Source: Longimycelium tulufanense (GTDB taxonomy: Bacteria > Actinomycetota > Actinomycetes > Mycobacteriales > Pseudonocardiaceae). Taken from it: a stretch of DNA of 64,000 nt. Location of the stretch: contig NZ_BMMK01000010.1 in the NCBI RefSeq assembly GCF_014645795.1, forward strand, positions 139,730-203,729. The letters are read 5' to 3'. Positions 44,660 through 53,667 of this stretch are shown here, in pieces; within the stretch, counting starts at the first letter, position 1, and every line of letters begins with the position of its first letter. The notes below the pieces were generated by a model. That model was not told the DNA's origin, did no database searches, and saw nothing but the letters and a program-made list of their open reading frames with translations. Both the position numbers and the translations under genes were made by a program.

Positions 44660-45118
44660 CTAGCGGGTACGCAGGACGATCGTGCCGACCGCCTTGTCGT
44701 GCAGGCCACGGCCGTCGCGGTCATAGACCACCGGCGGGACGACCAGGCAGATCAGCAACGCCCGCAGCACCGCGGCGCCGAAGCCGGGACGCCCGCCGCC
44801 CTCGAGCCGCGCCACCCGCACCCCGAGCGCGGCGTGGCCGCCGGTACGGCCGAACAGCGCGACCGAGACCGCGACGTAGGCCGCGAACAACGCGAGCGCC
44901 GACGTGGCCGGGTTCCGGGTGAGCAGCTCCGCGAGCAACGCGCACGGCGCCCAGTCGACGACCAGGGCGAGGATGCGCCGGCCGAAGCCGGCCACGGCGC
45001 CCGGGCCCTGCTCCGGGTACCCGAGTCGCTCGCCCCGCCAGCGCTGGTCGTTCTCGGCACCGGGCTCCAGGGCCGCCCGTGGCCCGGACAGCCAGGTGCC
45101 GGTCCACCTCTCACTCAC
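44660..45118 (-). CDS. RDD family membrane protein
   Basis: The 152-residue product has the RDD signature: a basic GFGRRILALVVDWAPCALL in the first membrane segment, a second segment (SALALFAAYVAVSVALF), GGHAALGVRVARLEGGG and a final VYDRDGRGLHDKAVGTIV. Some family members transport ions, and none is characterised in this context. It sits between DUF4191 and glnA, as in mycobacteria (Rv2219A). GTG 45118. Confidence 0.88.
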   Translation of the reverse strand: MSERWTGTWLSGPRAALEPGAENDQRWRGERLGYPEQGPGAVAGFGRRILALVVDWAPCALLAELLTRNPATSALALFAAYVAVSVALFGRTGGHAALGVRVARLEGGGRPGFGAAVLRALLICLVVPPVVYDRDGRGLHDKAVGTIVLRTR

Positions 45119-45188
45119 CGCACCAGCGTAAACGCCCCCGAAAAGAACTCCCCGACCAGGTGATTCAGTACCCCCGGCCGAACGACCG

Positions 45189-45226
45189 TTAACACGTGTG
45201 AAACATCCGGGTGATGGTCGGGCAAC
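45189..45226 (+). promoter_or_regulatory. GlnR-type nitrogen-regulation box upstream of glnA
   Basis: Four 5-mers at exact 11-bp periodicity (5 + 6) are seen: TTAAC (45189-45193), GAAAC (45200-45204), GTGAT (45211-45215), GCAAC (45222-45226). As I recall, the actinobacterial GlnR consensus is GTnAC-n6-GAAAC repeated, and this fits with one mismatch in each of three elements. It lies 84-121 bp upstream of the chosen glnA start. It predicts activation of glnA under nitrogen limitation. Confidence 0.7.
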
Positions 45227-45309
45227 ACCGGCTTCCTACCGTCGCACGCCGAGCCGGTTCGCGACCAGCGCCGGCCCAGGGGACCGAGTGCGTGAAGGAG
45301 CCAACGAGG

Positions 45310-46734
45310 GTGTTCAAGAATCCCGACGAGGTCCAGCGCTTCATCACCGATGAGGACGTGAAGTTCGTCGACGTCCGGTTCAGCGACCTGCCGGGCATCA
45401 TGCAGCACTTCACGGTGCCGGCACAGTCGTTCACCGAGGAGACGATCCAGCAGGGGCTAGCCTTCGACGGCTCGTCGGTCCGCGGGTTCCAGTCGATCCA
45501 TGAGTCGGACATGTTGCTGCTGCCCGACCTGGCGACCGCGCGGCTCGACCCGTTCCGGGCCGAGAAGACGCTCATCGTCAACTTCTTCGTGCACGACCCG
45601 CTGACGCTGGAGCCGTACAGCCGCGACCCGCGCAACATCGCGCGCAAGGCGGAGCAGTACATCAACGAGTCCGGCATCGCCGACGTCGCGTTCTTCGCGC
45701 CCGAGGCGGAGTTCTACATGTTCGACTCGGTGCGGTTCGACGCTACCGAGAACGCCTCCTTCCACGAGATCGACTCGGTCGCGGGCTGGTGGAACACCGG
45801 CGCCGACGAGGAGGGCGGCAACAAGGGCTACAAGGTCAAGTACAAGGGCGGCTACTTCCCGGTCACCCCGACCGACCACTTCGCCGACCTGCGCGACAAG
45901 ATCGTGCTGAACCTGATCAACACCGGCTTCGAGGTGGAGCGCGCGCACCACGAGGTGGGCACCGCCGGGCAGGCCGAGATCAACTACAAGTTCAACACGC
46001 TGCTGCACGCGGCCGACGACCTGCAGCTGTTCAAGTACATCGTCAAGAACACCGCGTGGCAGGCCGGCAAGACCGCGACGTTCATGCCCAAGCCGCTGTT
46101 CGGTGACAACGGCTCCGGTATGCACTGCCACCAGTCGCTGTGGAAGGACGGCGCGCCGCTGTTCCACGACGAGACCGGCTACGCCGGGTTGTCGGACACC
46201 GCGCGGCACTACATCGGCGGCATCCTGCACCACGCGCAGAGCCTGCTGGCCTTCACCAACCCGACGGTGAACTCCTACCGCCGGCTCGTGCCGGGCTTCG
46301 AGGCGCCGGTGAGCCTGGTGTACTCGCAGCGCAACCGGTCGGCCTGCGTGCGCATCCCAATCACCGGGAACAACCCCAAGGCCAAGCGCATCGAGTTCCG
46401 GTGCCCGGACTCCTCCGGCAACCCGTACCTGGCCTTCTCCGCCATGCTCATGGCCGGCCTGGACGGCATCAAGAACAAGATCGAGCCGGCGGACCCGATC
46501 GACAAGGACCTCTACGAGCTGCCACCGGAGGAGGCCAAGGGCGTCAAGCAGGTGCCCGGCACGCTCAACGAGGTCCTCGACAACCTGGAGCGGGACCACG
46601 ACTACCTGCTCGAGGGTGGCGTGTTCACCCCGGACGTGATCGAGACCTGGATCGCGCTCAAGCGCGAGCAGGAGATCGCCCCGATCCAGCTCCGCACGAC
46701 GCCCACCGAGTTCGCGCTCTACTACGACGTCTGA
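45310..46734 (+). CDS. glnA: Glutamine synthetase type I
   Basis: The 474-residue enzyme makes glutamine from glutamate, ammonia and ATP. It shows [55 protein letters not shown] and [10 protein letters not shown]. The adenylylation loop [12 protein letters not shown] carries the tyrosine that GlnE modifies. GTG 45310 is chosen because it gives the standard length; a GTG 21 bases upstream is possible. It is controlled by a GlnR-type box, and glnE lies 11 kb downstream on the other strand. Confidence 0.95.
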   Translation: MFKNPDEVQRFITDEDVKFVDVRFSDLPGIMQHFTVPAQSFTEETIQQGLAFDGSSVRGFQSIHESDMLLLPDLATARLDPFRAEKTLIVNFFVHDPLTLEPYSRDPRNIARKAEQYINESGIADVAFFAPEAEFYMFDSVRFDATENASFHEIDSVAGWWNTGADEEGGNKGYKVKYKGGYFPVTPTDHFADLRDKIVLNLINTGFEVERAHHEVGTAGQAEINYKFNTLLHAADDLQLFKYIVKNTAWQAGKTATFMPKPLFGDNGSGMHCHQSLWKDGAPLFHDETGYAGLSDTARHYIGGILHHAQSLLAFTNPTVNSYRRLVPGFEAPVSLVYSQRNRSACVRIPITGNNPKAKRIEFRCPDSSGNPYLAFSAMLMAGLDGIKNKIEPADPIDKDLYELPPEEAKGVKQVPGTLNEVLDNLERDHDYLLEGGVFTPDVIETWIALKREQEIAPIQLRTTPTEFALYYDV

Positions 46735-46759
46735 TCCGGCAGGATCAGGTCAGGCGGCT

Positions 46760-46797
46760 GCCGAGGGCCGAGTGGTCACGACCACTCGGCCCTCGGC
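46760..46797 (+). terminator. Intrinsic terminator of glnA
   Basis: A 17-bp perfect stem (46760-46776 with 46781-46797), 4-base loop, is followed by five T. It lies 26 bp after the glnA stop. Confidence 0.9.
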
Positions 46798-46979
46798 TTT
46801 TCGCCGGCCTGGCGTGGGGCGTTCCACCTCCGCGCCGTCAGGACACGATCGTCAAGACACAACCGGCGGGGCATCCCAGTGTCGTGGTCGACGGCAAAAC
46901 CCAGCTGCTCGGCATAGAAGTACTTCGCCCGGTCCACGTCCGTGACGGGAATCGGAACCAGCTCGAGCTTCCACTCCAC
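46776..46979 (-). pseudogene. Remnant of a VOC/glyoxalase-family gene
   Basis: From GTG 46979 the frame reads VEWKLELVPIPVTDVDRAKYFYAEQLGFAVDHDT, the first strand-helix-strand of a VOC-fold protein. It then loses family resemblance and ends in the glnA terminator region after 67 codons. The remaining half of the first module and the second module are absent. It is a decayed gene and unlikely to be functional. Confidence 0.6.
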
Positions 46980-47094
46980 GGCCCGCCACCCTCTCCCGCA
47001 GACATACCAGGGCCCAGGGCCCGATCCTGCAGGACGCGGGTGGCCATCCGCGCGCACTGCGCCAGAACGCAGGTGCGAATCCAGGCTGCGCCGC

Positions 47095-47937
47095 TCAGGG
47101 CTTGCGGGCGACCCCGCCGGCGATGCTCTGCTGGACCGGGCTCAACGGGCGGGTCCGCGGCCCGTCCGGCCACCACTCCGCGCAGAACGTGAGCCCGGGA
47201 TCCACCAACTCCAGGCCGCAGAACAGTTCCAGCAGCTCGGCGCGGGTGCGGAACGTCCCCGAACCCATCGGGCTGTGCAGGAACACGTGCTCCATCCGGC
47301 GCGCCAGCTCGCTGTGCTCGTTCTCCGGGTCGAGGAAGTGGCTGATCGCGATGTAGGACCCCGAGGGCAACGCGTCGACGTACTCGCGCATGATCCGCGC
47401 CGGCCGCTCCCGCGGGCCGTCGTAGTGGTGCAGCGTGCCGAGCTGGAGGAAGGCCAGCGGCTCGGAGAAGTCGAGGTACTGGCGGATCTCCTGGTTCTCC
47501 AGGATCTCCTCAGGGTGGAAGATGTCTGCCGAGACGAAGTGCGTCCGGTCGTTCTCCTCCAGCAACGCCCGCCCGTGCGCGAGCACCACCGGGTCGTTGT
47601 CGATGTACACCACGCGGGCGTCCGGGTTGATCCGTTGCACGACCTGATGGATGTTCTCCGCGGTCGGCAACCCCGATCCGCAGTCCAGAAACTGGCTGAT
47701 CCCCGCCTGGCCAGCCAGGAACCGGCAGGCCCGGATCAGGAACCCGCGGTTCTCCAGCGCCAGCTCCTGCGCCTCCGGCGCCACCTTCTGCACGCTCTGG
47801 AAGACCTGCCGGTCGATCTCGTAGTTGTCCTTCCCCCCGAGGAAGGCGTCGTAGACGCGGGCGATACTCGCCCTGGTCGGATCGACCCCCACTGGCACCT
47901 TGCGGTCGGAATGGTCGACGGTTGCACCCGCCATCAT
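47095..47937 (-). CDS. SAM-dependent methyltransferase of the DUF574 type
   Basis: The 280-residue product opens with the family hallmark DPTRASIARVYDAFLGGKDNYEID, followed by FLDCGSGLPTAENIHQVVQ (SAM motif I variant), VVYIDNDPVVLAHGRALL and AFLQLGTLHHYDG. This family is expanded in actinomycetes, usually beside XRE/DUF397 genes. The methyl acceptor is unknown. Start ATG 47937 or 47934 with AGGGAG upstream. It is divergent from the XRE gene at 48114. Confidence 0.88.
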   Translation of the reverse strand: MMAGATVDHSDRKVPVGVDPTRASIARVYDAFLGGKDNYEIDRQVFQSVQKVAPEAQELALENRGFLIRACRFLAGQAGISQFLDCGSGLPTAENIHQVVQRINPDARVVYIDNDPVVLAHGRALLEENDRTHFVSADIFHPEEILENQEIRQYLDFSEPLAFLQLGTLHHYDGPRERPARIMREYVDALPSGSYIAISHFLDPENEHSELARRMEHVFLHSPMGSGTFRTRAELLELFCGLELVDPGLTFCAEWWPDGPRTRPLSPVQQSIAGGVARKP

Positions 47938-48113
47938 GATCTCCCTGAGTGTCGTCGCGGGTGTGTAGTGGATCACAGCGGAGTGTAGCAGTCCGTGTGC
48001 AGTAAGTGATCTTCCCCCGGTCGCCGCAATGGTCTCTAGACTTCGTGATCAGGCTGTAGGTCGTCGACTACCATCCGACACCAGGTGGTCGGTGGTGCAG
48101 AGGAAGGTTCGCC

Positions 48114-48992
48114 GTGGCCACGATGGGCGTTCCAGGCGTCGCTCCGGGTAGTGGCCCCACCGCGCGACGCATGATCCTGGGCACCCAGCTCCGCCGGCTG
48201 CGCGAGCGCGCCGAGCTCAGTCGATCCGAGGCCGGCTATGCCATTCGCGGCTCGGAGTCGAAGATCAGCCGCATCGAGCTCGGCCGGGTCAGCTTCAAGG
48301 AACGTGACGTCACGGACCTGCTCACGCTCTACGGTGTCATTGACCCGGAGGAGCGCGAGCCGCTGCTGCAGTTGGCCCGGCAGGCCAACAAACCCGGCTG
48401 GTGGCACCGCTACAACGACCTGCTGCCGAAGTGGTTCGACGACTACGTCGGGCTCGAGGAGGCGGCCAGCCGGATCCAGACCTACGAGCTGCTGTTCGTG
48501 CCCGGCCTGCTGCAGACCGAGGCATACGCGCGGGCCGTCGCCAGCCACGGTCGACCGGAAGCGGTCGACGACGAGGTCGAGCGCCGGGTCGGCCTGCGCA
48601 TGCGGCGACAGAAGGTCCTGGCCCGTCCGGACGCGCCGCGGCTGTGGGCGGTAGTCGACGAGTCGGTGCTGCACCGGCCCATCGGCGGCCGAGAGGTACT
48701 ACGGGCACAGCTCGAGGTGCTCCTGGAAATGACCGCGCTGCCGCACATCCGGCTGCAGATCATCCCTTACCAGCACAGCGGCTACGCCGCGGAGGGCTCG
48801 TTCACCATGCTCCGCTTCGCCGAGCCGGAGCTGCCGACGATCATCTACGTCGAGCACCTGACCGGGGCGTTGTATCTGGAGAAGCTCGAGGAGGTCGAGG
48901 CGTACGGCCGCGCCATGGACCGCGTCGCGGTGACTGCGGAGACGCCCAACAACTCCCGGCAGCTGCTGGCCAAGCTGCGTGCGGAGCTCTGA
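48114..48992 (+). CDS. XRE-family regulator with DUF5753 domain
   Basis: The 292-residue product has an N-terminal Cro/CI HTH (about residues 20-78: LGTQLRRLRERAELSRSEAGYAIRGSESKISRIELGRVSF) and the long DUF5753 part with GWWHRYNDLLPKWFDDYVGLEEAASRIQTYELLFVPGLLQTEAYARAV. This WhiJ/AbaA-like class works together with small DUF397 proteins, one of which lies 260 bp downstream. It is expected to regulate the DUF397 gene and perhaps the neighbouring methyltransferase. Confidence 0.92.
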   Translation: MATMGVPGVAPGSGPTARRMILGTQLRRLRERAELSRSEAGYAIRGSESKISRIELGRVSFKERDVTDLLTLYGVIDPEEREPLLQLARQANKPGWWHRYNDLLPKWFDDYVGLEEAASRIQTYELLFVPGLLQTEAYARAVASHGRPEAVDDEVERRVGLRMRRQKVLARPDAPRLWAVVDESVLHRPIGGREVLRAQLEVLLEMTALPHIRLQIIPYQHSGYAAEGSFTMLRFAEPELPTIIYVEHLTGALYLEKLEEVEAYGRAMDRVAVTAETPNNSRQLLAKLRAEL

Positions 48993-49154
48993 CCACGTTC
49001 CCTGTCGCGGCGCGCTCCCCCGGTTCCACCCGCCCCACGCCTGAACCGAGACTCTTTCGCGATCATCCGCTGTGGACCGTAGACCACACCGGTGGCGCGC
49101 GGGCACACCAACGTTTCCCCAACCTCAACACGCACTTGAGTCAGCACGTTCGCT

Positions 49155-49220
49155 TGCACGTGCATTCACACGGGCAACAGAGGGTGCTAGCTTGATCTCG
49201 CACAGTCACATGCACGTGCA
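49155..49220. promoter_or_regulatory. Two identical TGCACGTGCA palindromes upstream of the DUF397 gene
   Basis: The 10-bp palindrome TGCACGTGCA occurs at 49155-49164 and again at 49211-49220, 56 bp apart (about five helical turns). They flank a TGCTAGCTT patch that could be a -10 box. They lie 33-98 bp upstream of the DUF397 start and are the best candidate operators for the XRE regulator. Confidence 0.6.
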
Positions 49221-49252
49221 GATGCACCAAGCGGGCCGGAAAGGGGAGTCTG

Positions 49253-49492
49253 ATGGCAAGTGTGACCCACAACAGCCAGTCGGCCGAGCTGCTCGCGGGC
49301 GCGGCATGGCGGAAGAGCAGGTACAGCGGTGCGCTCGGCAACTGTGTGGAGCTGGCCACGCTCCCCGGCGGGCAGATCGCGCTGCGCAACTCCCGCCATC
49401 CGGACGGACCGGCGGTCCTCTACACCCGCGACGAGGTAGCGGCCTTCCTCTCCGGTGTCAAGGACGGCGAGTTCGACGACATGCTCGCCTGA
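49253..49492 (+). CDS. DUF397 domain protein
   Basis: The 79-residue product has WRKSRYSGALGNCVELATLPGGQIALRNSRHPDGPAVLYTRDEVAAFLSGVKDGEFD, the full DUF397 pattern. In Streptomyces such proteins pair with DUF5753 XRE regulators, where they bind the regulator and modulate development or antibiotic production. It is preceded by the twin palindromes. ATG 49253 has GGAAAGGGGAG upstream. Confidence 0.92.
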   Translation: MASVTHNSQSAELLAGAAWRKSRYSGALGNCVELATLPGGQIALRNSRHPDGPAVLYTRDEVAAFLSGVKDGEFDDMLA

Positions 49493-49577
49493 CCCACACG
49501 ACGGTGAGCGGGCATCACCCACCAGCCCAGATACCCACGACCCACCAACACTGTTCGACGAAAGACACGGCGGCGTC

Positions 49578-49970
49578 ATGAGTGACATCACCGAAGGCTT
49601 GCAAGCCCTGATGGACCGGGGCTTCCGGTTCACCCACGCCCGCGACTCGGACGGCGAGATTCTCGCGGTGGTCGGTATCCGCGTGCACCACGAGGTGATC
49701 GACCTGGTCCAGCTCTACGGCGAGGACGACGCCGACGCAATGCGGATCCCCGCCGACGAACCCGACATCCTGTTCCCGAGTACCGTCCTGCACCGCATCA
49801 GCGGGCGGGCGGCCGAGGTGGTCGAGAGCGTGCTCGCGCTTCCCGATCCGTTGCCCCAGGACACCTCCGTCGGCCCCAAGGGCTGCTGGGTGCCGACCGC
49901 TCCGGGCCGCGCCAGGTGGCTGCCCGCCACGGGCAGTGCGCTCGCCGAACCCGTCTCACTGGCCAGCTGA
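49578..49970 (+). CDS. Hypothetical protein
   Basis: This 130-residue soluble acidic protein has SDITEGLQALMDRGFRFTHARDSDGEILAVVGIRVHHEVIDLVQLYGEDDADAMRIP at the start, then a proline-rich tail. The first part looks like a small alpha/beta domain also seen in other actinobacterial hypotheticals beside XRE/DUF397 pairs. ATG 49578; the frame is open upstream but overlaps the DUF397 gene. It lies 85 bp after DUF397 and is followed by a stem-loop, so it is probably the last gene of that unit. Confidence 0.72.
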   Translation: MSDITEGLQALMDRGFRFTHARDSDGEILAVVGIRVHHEVIDLVQLYGEDDADAMRIPADEPDILFPSTVLHRISGRAAEVVESVLALPDPLPQDTSVGPKGCWVPTAPGRARWLPATGSALAEPVSLAS

Positions 49971-49980
49971 GATCGGTACC

Positions 49981-50010
49981 GGAGGGGCCGGCCGAAGGGC
50001 CGGCCCCTCC
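49981..50010 (+). terminator. Stem-loop after the 49578 gene
   Basis: A 13-bp perfect stem (49981-49993 with 49998-50010) with a 4-base loop lies 10 bp after the stop codon. It has no U-run. Confidence 0.65.
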
Positions 50011-50199
50011 GGTGGTTCGTCCTGGCGTGCGTCCCGGCCTGGGGGTGCGAGGCGGTCATGCGGAGAGCGGGAACACGGCCAGCCAACCGCGATCGACGAG
50101 TAGAGCGCTGACGGGTTGAAGACGCCCGGTGTTCCAGCAGTTCTCCCTGTTGGTCCGCGGCCTGGGCGCAGGAGCCGTCCGGAGCGAACGGCGGGCTCG

Positions 50200-50709
50200 T
50201 TACTCCGGCGTGGGGCACGCTCCGCCGTCCTGCCCGCCGGACCGGCTGGCGTGGTAGCCGAACCACAGGCCCATCCGCGCGGTCGGGTCCTCGGCGGCCT
50301 CGAAGAAGGCCCCGAGCTCGGGGCTGGCGGTGACCTGGTCGTAGTGCTTCTCGAGGGAGGCGGGTGGCTGGTCGGTGGCCTCCCCCAACGCCTGCCAGTT
50401 CACCGGCTCCGGGAGCCGTCGGGCCGTGTCGATCAACGCGTCCCGGCACGCCTGCAGGAGGGCCACGGCCTCGGCCGCGGCCTCGACCGCCGCCAGGGCG
50501 TCCGATTCGGTCAGCTCGCCCGCGACCGCCTTGGCCAGTCCGGCGTCGACCCGCCTGACGAGGTCCTGCATGGCCACGACCTCGCCGGACCCGACCACCG
50601 GCTCCCCGAACTCCTCGGCCATGGCCTTGACCAGGTCAGGGTTGTCGGTCCACTCCTCGAGGAGCTGCCGGGCCTTTGCGACCTTCTCCGCGTGGTCAGG
50701 GTCAGTCAC
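50200..50709 (-). CDS. Hypothetical helical protein
   Basis: This 169-residue protein starts at GTG 50709 with GGGAGA upstream. It is acidic, soluble and helical: KVAKARQLLEEWTDNPDLVKAMAEEFGEPV, VVAMQDLVRRVDAGLAKAVAGELTESDALAAVEAAAEAVALLQACRDALIDTA, then NWQALGEATDQPPASLEKHYDQV, which looks like a degenerate DNA-binding helix pair. That last motif resembles the proposed HTH of some actinobacterial hypotheticals. Function unknown. Confidence 0.7.
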   Translation of the reverse strand: MTDPDHAEKVAKARQLLEEWTDNPDLVKAMAEEFGEPVVGSGEVVAMQDLVRRVDAGLAKAVAGELTESDALAAVEAAAEAVALLQACRDALIDTARRLPEPVNWQALGEATDQPPASLEKHYDQVTASPELGAFFEAAEDPTARMGLWFGYHASRSGGQDGGACPTPE

Positions 50710-50881
50710 ATGTTCTCCCAGGTTGCGCTCCCCGAACGGCACGAGTGTAGGGCGATTCCAGGCTCCCCAGTCCGCCTCGTGCCCGCGTTCCGGTCCACCC
50801 ACCCGAACACAACATCGCAAAGACGTCTCCCCGAGGTGGGGCAGCGACCCGGGCGCTGTCCGGAGTATGTGAGTCGCCGCC

Positions 50882-52351
50882 CTAGAAGATCCCCTGCCCG
50901 GGAGCGAGGATGCGCTGCGGGTCGTACTCGCTCTTGGCGCGGACCAGGTCATCCCACGTGGCTCCGAAGTGTGCACGCCAGTCGTCCGGACCGAACGGGA
51001 CCGTGCCCACCGGGTACCGGCAGCCGCCGACCGAACGTGCTCGCTCATGGAGTTCCCGGTTCGACCGCGTCATTCGTTCGACGGCGGTGGGATCCGCTGG
51101 GGAGGCGAAACGCAGCAGCGTGAAGAGGAACACCAACGGCTCAGCCGGAACGCGCAGCAGTGGGGTGGTGAAGCGGTCCCGAGGGAACGGGTACACCAGC
51201 ACCACGCCGTTCTCTCCGATGTCGTCCCGGGTCGTTCCCGCCATGGCCGACTCGACGAACGCGTCTACTTCGGAGTTCGGGAGCAGGACGTTCCACCAGG
51301 GATGCGGCCACATCCACTCCCCCGTCGCGCGGAGGTACTCCTCGCCGACGGTGAGCCGGTCGAGGAACTCGAAGTACGTGAGGTCCTCGATCTCGGCGAA
51401 TCCACGCGCGTAGCCGAGATCGCGCGGCAGGTCATCGTCCCGTGGTTCAGCCGGCGGCGAGAAGAACGTCGCAACCTCCAGCATGTGGCGCCAACCACCC
51501 GCGTCGTCCGGCTGGACCTGCCCTTGCAGGAAGTCGAAACGTCCTTCATCCAGAAGACTGCGTTGCTCAGCGGTGAGAGCGTGCAGGTCCTCGTAGTAGA
51601 GCTTGTAGCGCCGCACCCGCTCGGCCGCGGGCACCAACCGGAGTGTGGCGCGCGTGATCACGCCGCACTGCCCCAGCCCGGCGAGAACAGCGTGGAACAG
51701 CCCCGGGTTCCGGCTGGCCGAGCAGGTGTGGGTCCCGCCGTCCCCGGTAACGACCTCCAGTTCCAGCACGTTGGCGGTCTGGGGCCCGTGGCGATGGCTG
51801 GTGCCACCGATCCCGCCCACCGAGAGGGTGCCGCCGACGGAGAGCCCGAGATAGTCGGTCAGCACCGGCGGGGCCATCCCGGAGGGAAGCGTCGCGGTGA
51901 GCAGCGAACGCCACGAGATCCCGGCGTCGACGATCACGTGAGCGCGGCTGAGCTCGTGGATCTGCCGCAACGCAGTCATGTCGAGCACGATCCCGCTGTC
52001 CGCCTGCGACTGACCGTTCGTGGAATGACCGGAGCCGCGAGCCGACACGGGGATTCGGTTGCGTGCCGCGAACGAGACGACCGAGGCGACGTCCGCGCTC
52101 GAGGCGGGTCTGACGACGCACGCGGGGACCCGATGCACGATGTGGCCGAAGTCGTCTGCCGCAGCAGCGCATGTCGGTGCGTCGGCGGCGGTCTCGCCAG
52201 CTAATCGCAGTGCCAGCACGCCGCGTCGGATCTCCTCTCGGCTCAGCCTCGTCGAGCTCGGGCCGCCACGTTCGAAGCCGGCCGAGTGGAAGCCTTCCGG
52301 TTGTGGCAACGACCGCACGGGAGCCGTCCCCTCTCGTCGGTTCCGACGCAT
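50882..52351 (-). CDS. FAD-linked oxidase resembling cytokinin dehydrogenase
   Basis: The product is 489 residues. PCMH/BBE-type FAD domain: ARGSGHS with the His (H109) that carries covalent FAD in this family, then VLTDYLGLSVGGTLSVGGIGGTSHRHGPQ, and a C-terminal YDPQRILAPGQGIF. These are the diagnostic positions of plant-type cytokinin dehydrogenases (CKX) rather than berberine-bridge enzymes. CKX cleaves N6-isoprenoid side chains from adenine. ATG 52351; no clear signal peptide. It may degrade cytokinins or tRNA-derived isopentenyladenine, or act in another oxidation. Confidence 0.82.
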   Translation of the reverse strand: MRRNRREGTAPVRSLPQPEGFHSAGFERGGPSSTRLSREEIRRGVLALRLAGETAADAPTCAAAADDFGHIVHRVPACVVRPASSADVASVVSFAARNRIPVSARGSGHSTNGQSQADSGIVLDMTALRQIHELSRAHVIVDAGISWRSLLTATLPSGMAPPVLTDYLGLSVGGTLSVGGIGGTSHRHGPQTANVLELEVVTGDGGTHTCSASRNPGLFHAVLAGLGQCGVITRATLRLVPAAERVRRYKLYYEDLHALTAEQRSLLDEGRFDFLQGQVQPDDAGGWRHMLEVATFFSPPAEPRDDDLPRDLGYARGFAEIEDLTYFEFLDRLTVGEEYLRATGEWMWPHPWWNVLLPNSEVDAFVESAMAGTTRDDIGENGVVLVYPFPRDRFTTPLLRVPAEPLVFLFTLLRFASPADPTAVERMTRSNRELHERARSVGGCRYPVGTVPFGPDDWRAHFGATWDDLVRAKSEYDPQRILAPGQGIF

Positions 52352-52583
52352 CAGACCGCGAACCACCTTGGCCGGCAAGAGTGATTCCTGGCAGCGGCCC
52401 AAATTGGGGCCGCTCCCGCCGCACCCGCCGCACCCTGCGGCCACCGGGCGGCATGCATCACCAGCTGGAGCGAAACTCGGCAAGATCACACAGGGTAGTG
52501 AACAGGCAACCAAACCCCTACCAGGAACGAGTAGGGGGCAGCAGAATCACCGCGGCCAGAAACGATCAAGGAAGCAGGTGAGC

Positions 52584-52862
52584 ATGCGCGTCACGGCTCG
52601 GGTCCCCGCCGCCGTCCTCGCTCTGGTGTCCCTCGTCCTCCTCACCACCCCCACCGCCCACGCCCAGGGGCCGGGCCCCACGCCGGGGCCGCTCGACCAA
52701 CTGGTCCAGGGTGTCATGGGCGTGCTTCCCAGCCCGGTAAGCAAGGCGGTGGGCGAAAGCGTGCAGTTGGCCCTCTTCCGGCCCTGGTCGTCTGTCGACG
52801 GCCACGGGCAGGAGGACGGCGCCCAGGCGCAGGAGCAGGACGGCCAAGCGCAGGAGCACTGA
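52584..52862 (+). CDS. Small secreted protein
   Basis: The 92-residue product has a clear signal peptide (MRVTARVPAAVLALVSLVLLTTPTAHA, cleavage near residue 27). The mature part is short: a Gly/Pro segment, a possible amphipathic helix (LDQLVQGVMGVLPSPVSKAVGESVQLALF) and a Glu/Gln-rich tail. AAGGAAG lies upstream of ATG 52584. It is divergent from the flavoprotein. No family is recognised. Confidence 0.7.
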   Translation: MRVTARVPAAVLALVSLVLLTTPTAHAQGPGPTPGPLDQLVQGVMGVLPSPVSKAVGESVQLALFRPWSSVDGHGQEDGAQAQEQDGQAQEH

Positions 52863-53046
52863 CGTCGGATGCACTCCCGATGGAGGGGCGGGGTCCTCCC
52901 GCCCCTCCATCCTGTTTGGCGCCGTAACGATCCACCTCGGCCGGAGCGCGAAGGGCGGCGCACCGAGCCCGCTCGCCGCGTGTGACCGCAAAGGTGCAAA
53001 AAAAGGTCCACCGGACAAAGATCACTATGGCAGGGTGGATGCTTGT

Positions 53047-53598
53047 ATGGACGACGATCGATTCGGACTTGGCGCGCAGGGACTCAACGACGGCACGATC
53101 CGCATTCGACACCTGGTGGAGGGTGACGCCGAGGCCTACGCCGCGGCGAGCACGGATCCCGCGGTTGTGCGCTTCGCTCACCTGCCCCGCCGCTCCTACA
53201 CGCCCGAGCTCGTCCGCCAGGACATCCGCACCACGATCGCCGAGGGCCTCCGCACCGGCCAGCTGGCCGTGCTCGCCATCGCCGACGCCGACACCGACGA
53301 CTTCCTCGGTTCCATCGTGTTGTTCGAGCTGAACTGGGCGACCCGACGGGGTGAGGTCGGCTTCTGGCTCACGCCGGCGGCCCGTGGCCGCGGCGTCGCC
53401 GGTCGCGCCCTGCGGCTGGTGCTGCGGTGGTGCTTCGACCGGCTCGGCCTCACCGCCCTGGCCGCCCGGACCGACGCGGCGAACGAGGCCTCGCGCCGGG
53501 TCCTGGAGCGGGCCGGTTTCCGGGCCGACGGCCAGGGCTCGACCACGGCGCCCAGCGGCGACACCGTGTCGGCCCTGCACTACGTCCGGCACGCCTGA
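53047..53598 (+). CDS. GNAT-family N-acetyltransferase (RimJ/RimL-like)
   Basis: The 183-residue product shows IRIRHLVEGDAEAYAAASTDP, FLGSIVLFELNWATRRGEVGFWLTPAARGRGVAGRALRLVLRWCFDRLGLTALAARTDAANEASRRVLERAGFRADG with the acetyl-CoA loop RGRGVAGRA. It may acetylate a protein N-terminus or a small amine. ATG 53047 (GTG 53035 also possible). Single gene. Confidence 0.87.
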   Translation: MDDDRFGLGAQGLNDGTIRIRHLVEGDAEAYAAASTDPAVVRFAHLPRRSYTPELVRQDIRTTIAEGLRTGQLAVLAIADADTDDFLGSIVLFELNWATRRGEVGFWLTPAARGRGVAGRALRLVLRWCFDRLGLTALAARTDAANEASRRVLERAGFRADGQGSTTAPSGDTVSALHYVRHA

Positions 53599-53667
53599 CA
53601 CCCGTTCTGCCGAAGTTCACCGCCGGGGTGGGGACACCGGGCGGGTGGCGGGACTAGCGTTTCGCAC

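Noticed and set aside
50200..51048. Longer 282-residue version of the hypothetical protein at 50200
   Set aside because: The extra N-terminal part is antisense to intergenic sequence and the flavoprotein end; GTG 50709 has a ribosome site and begins the ordered part.
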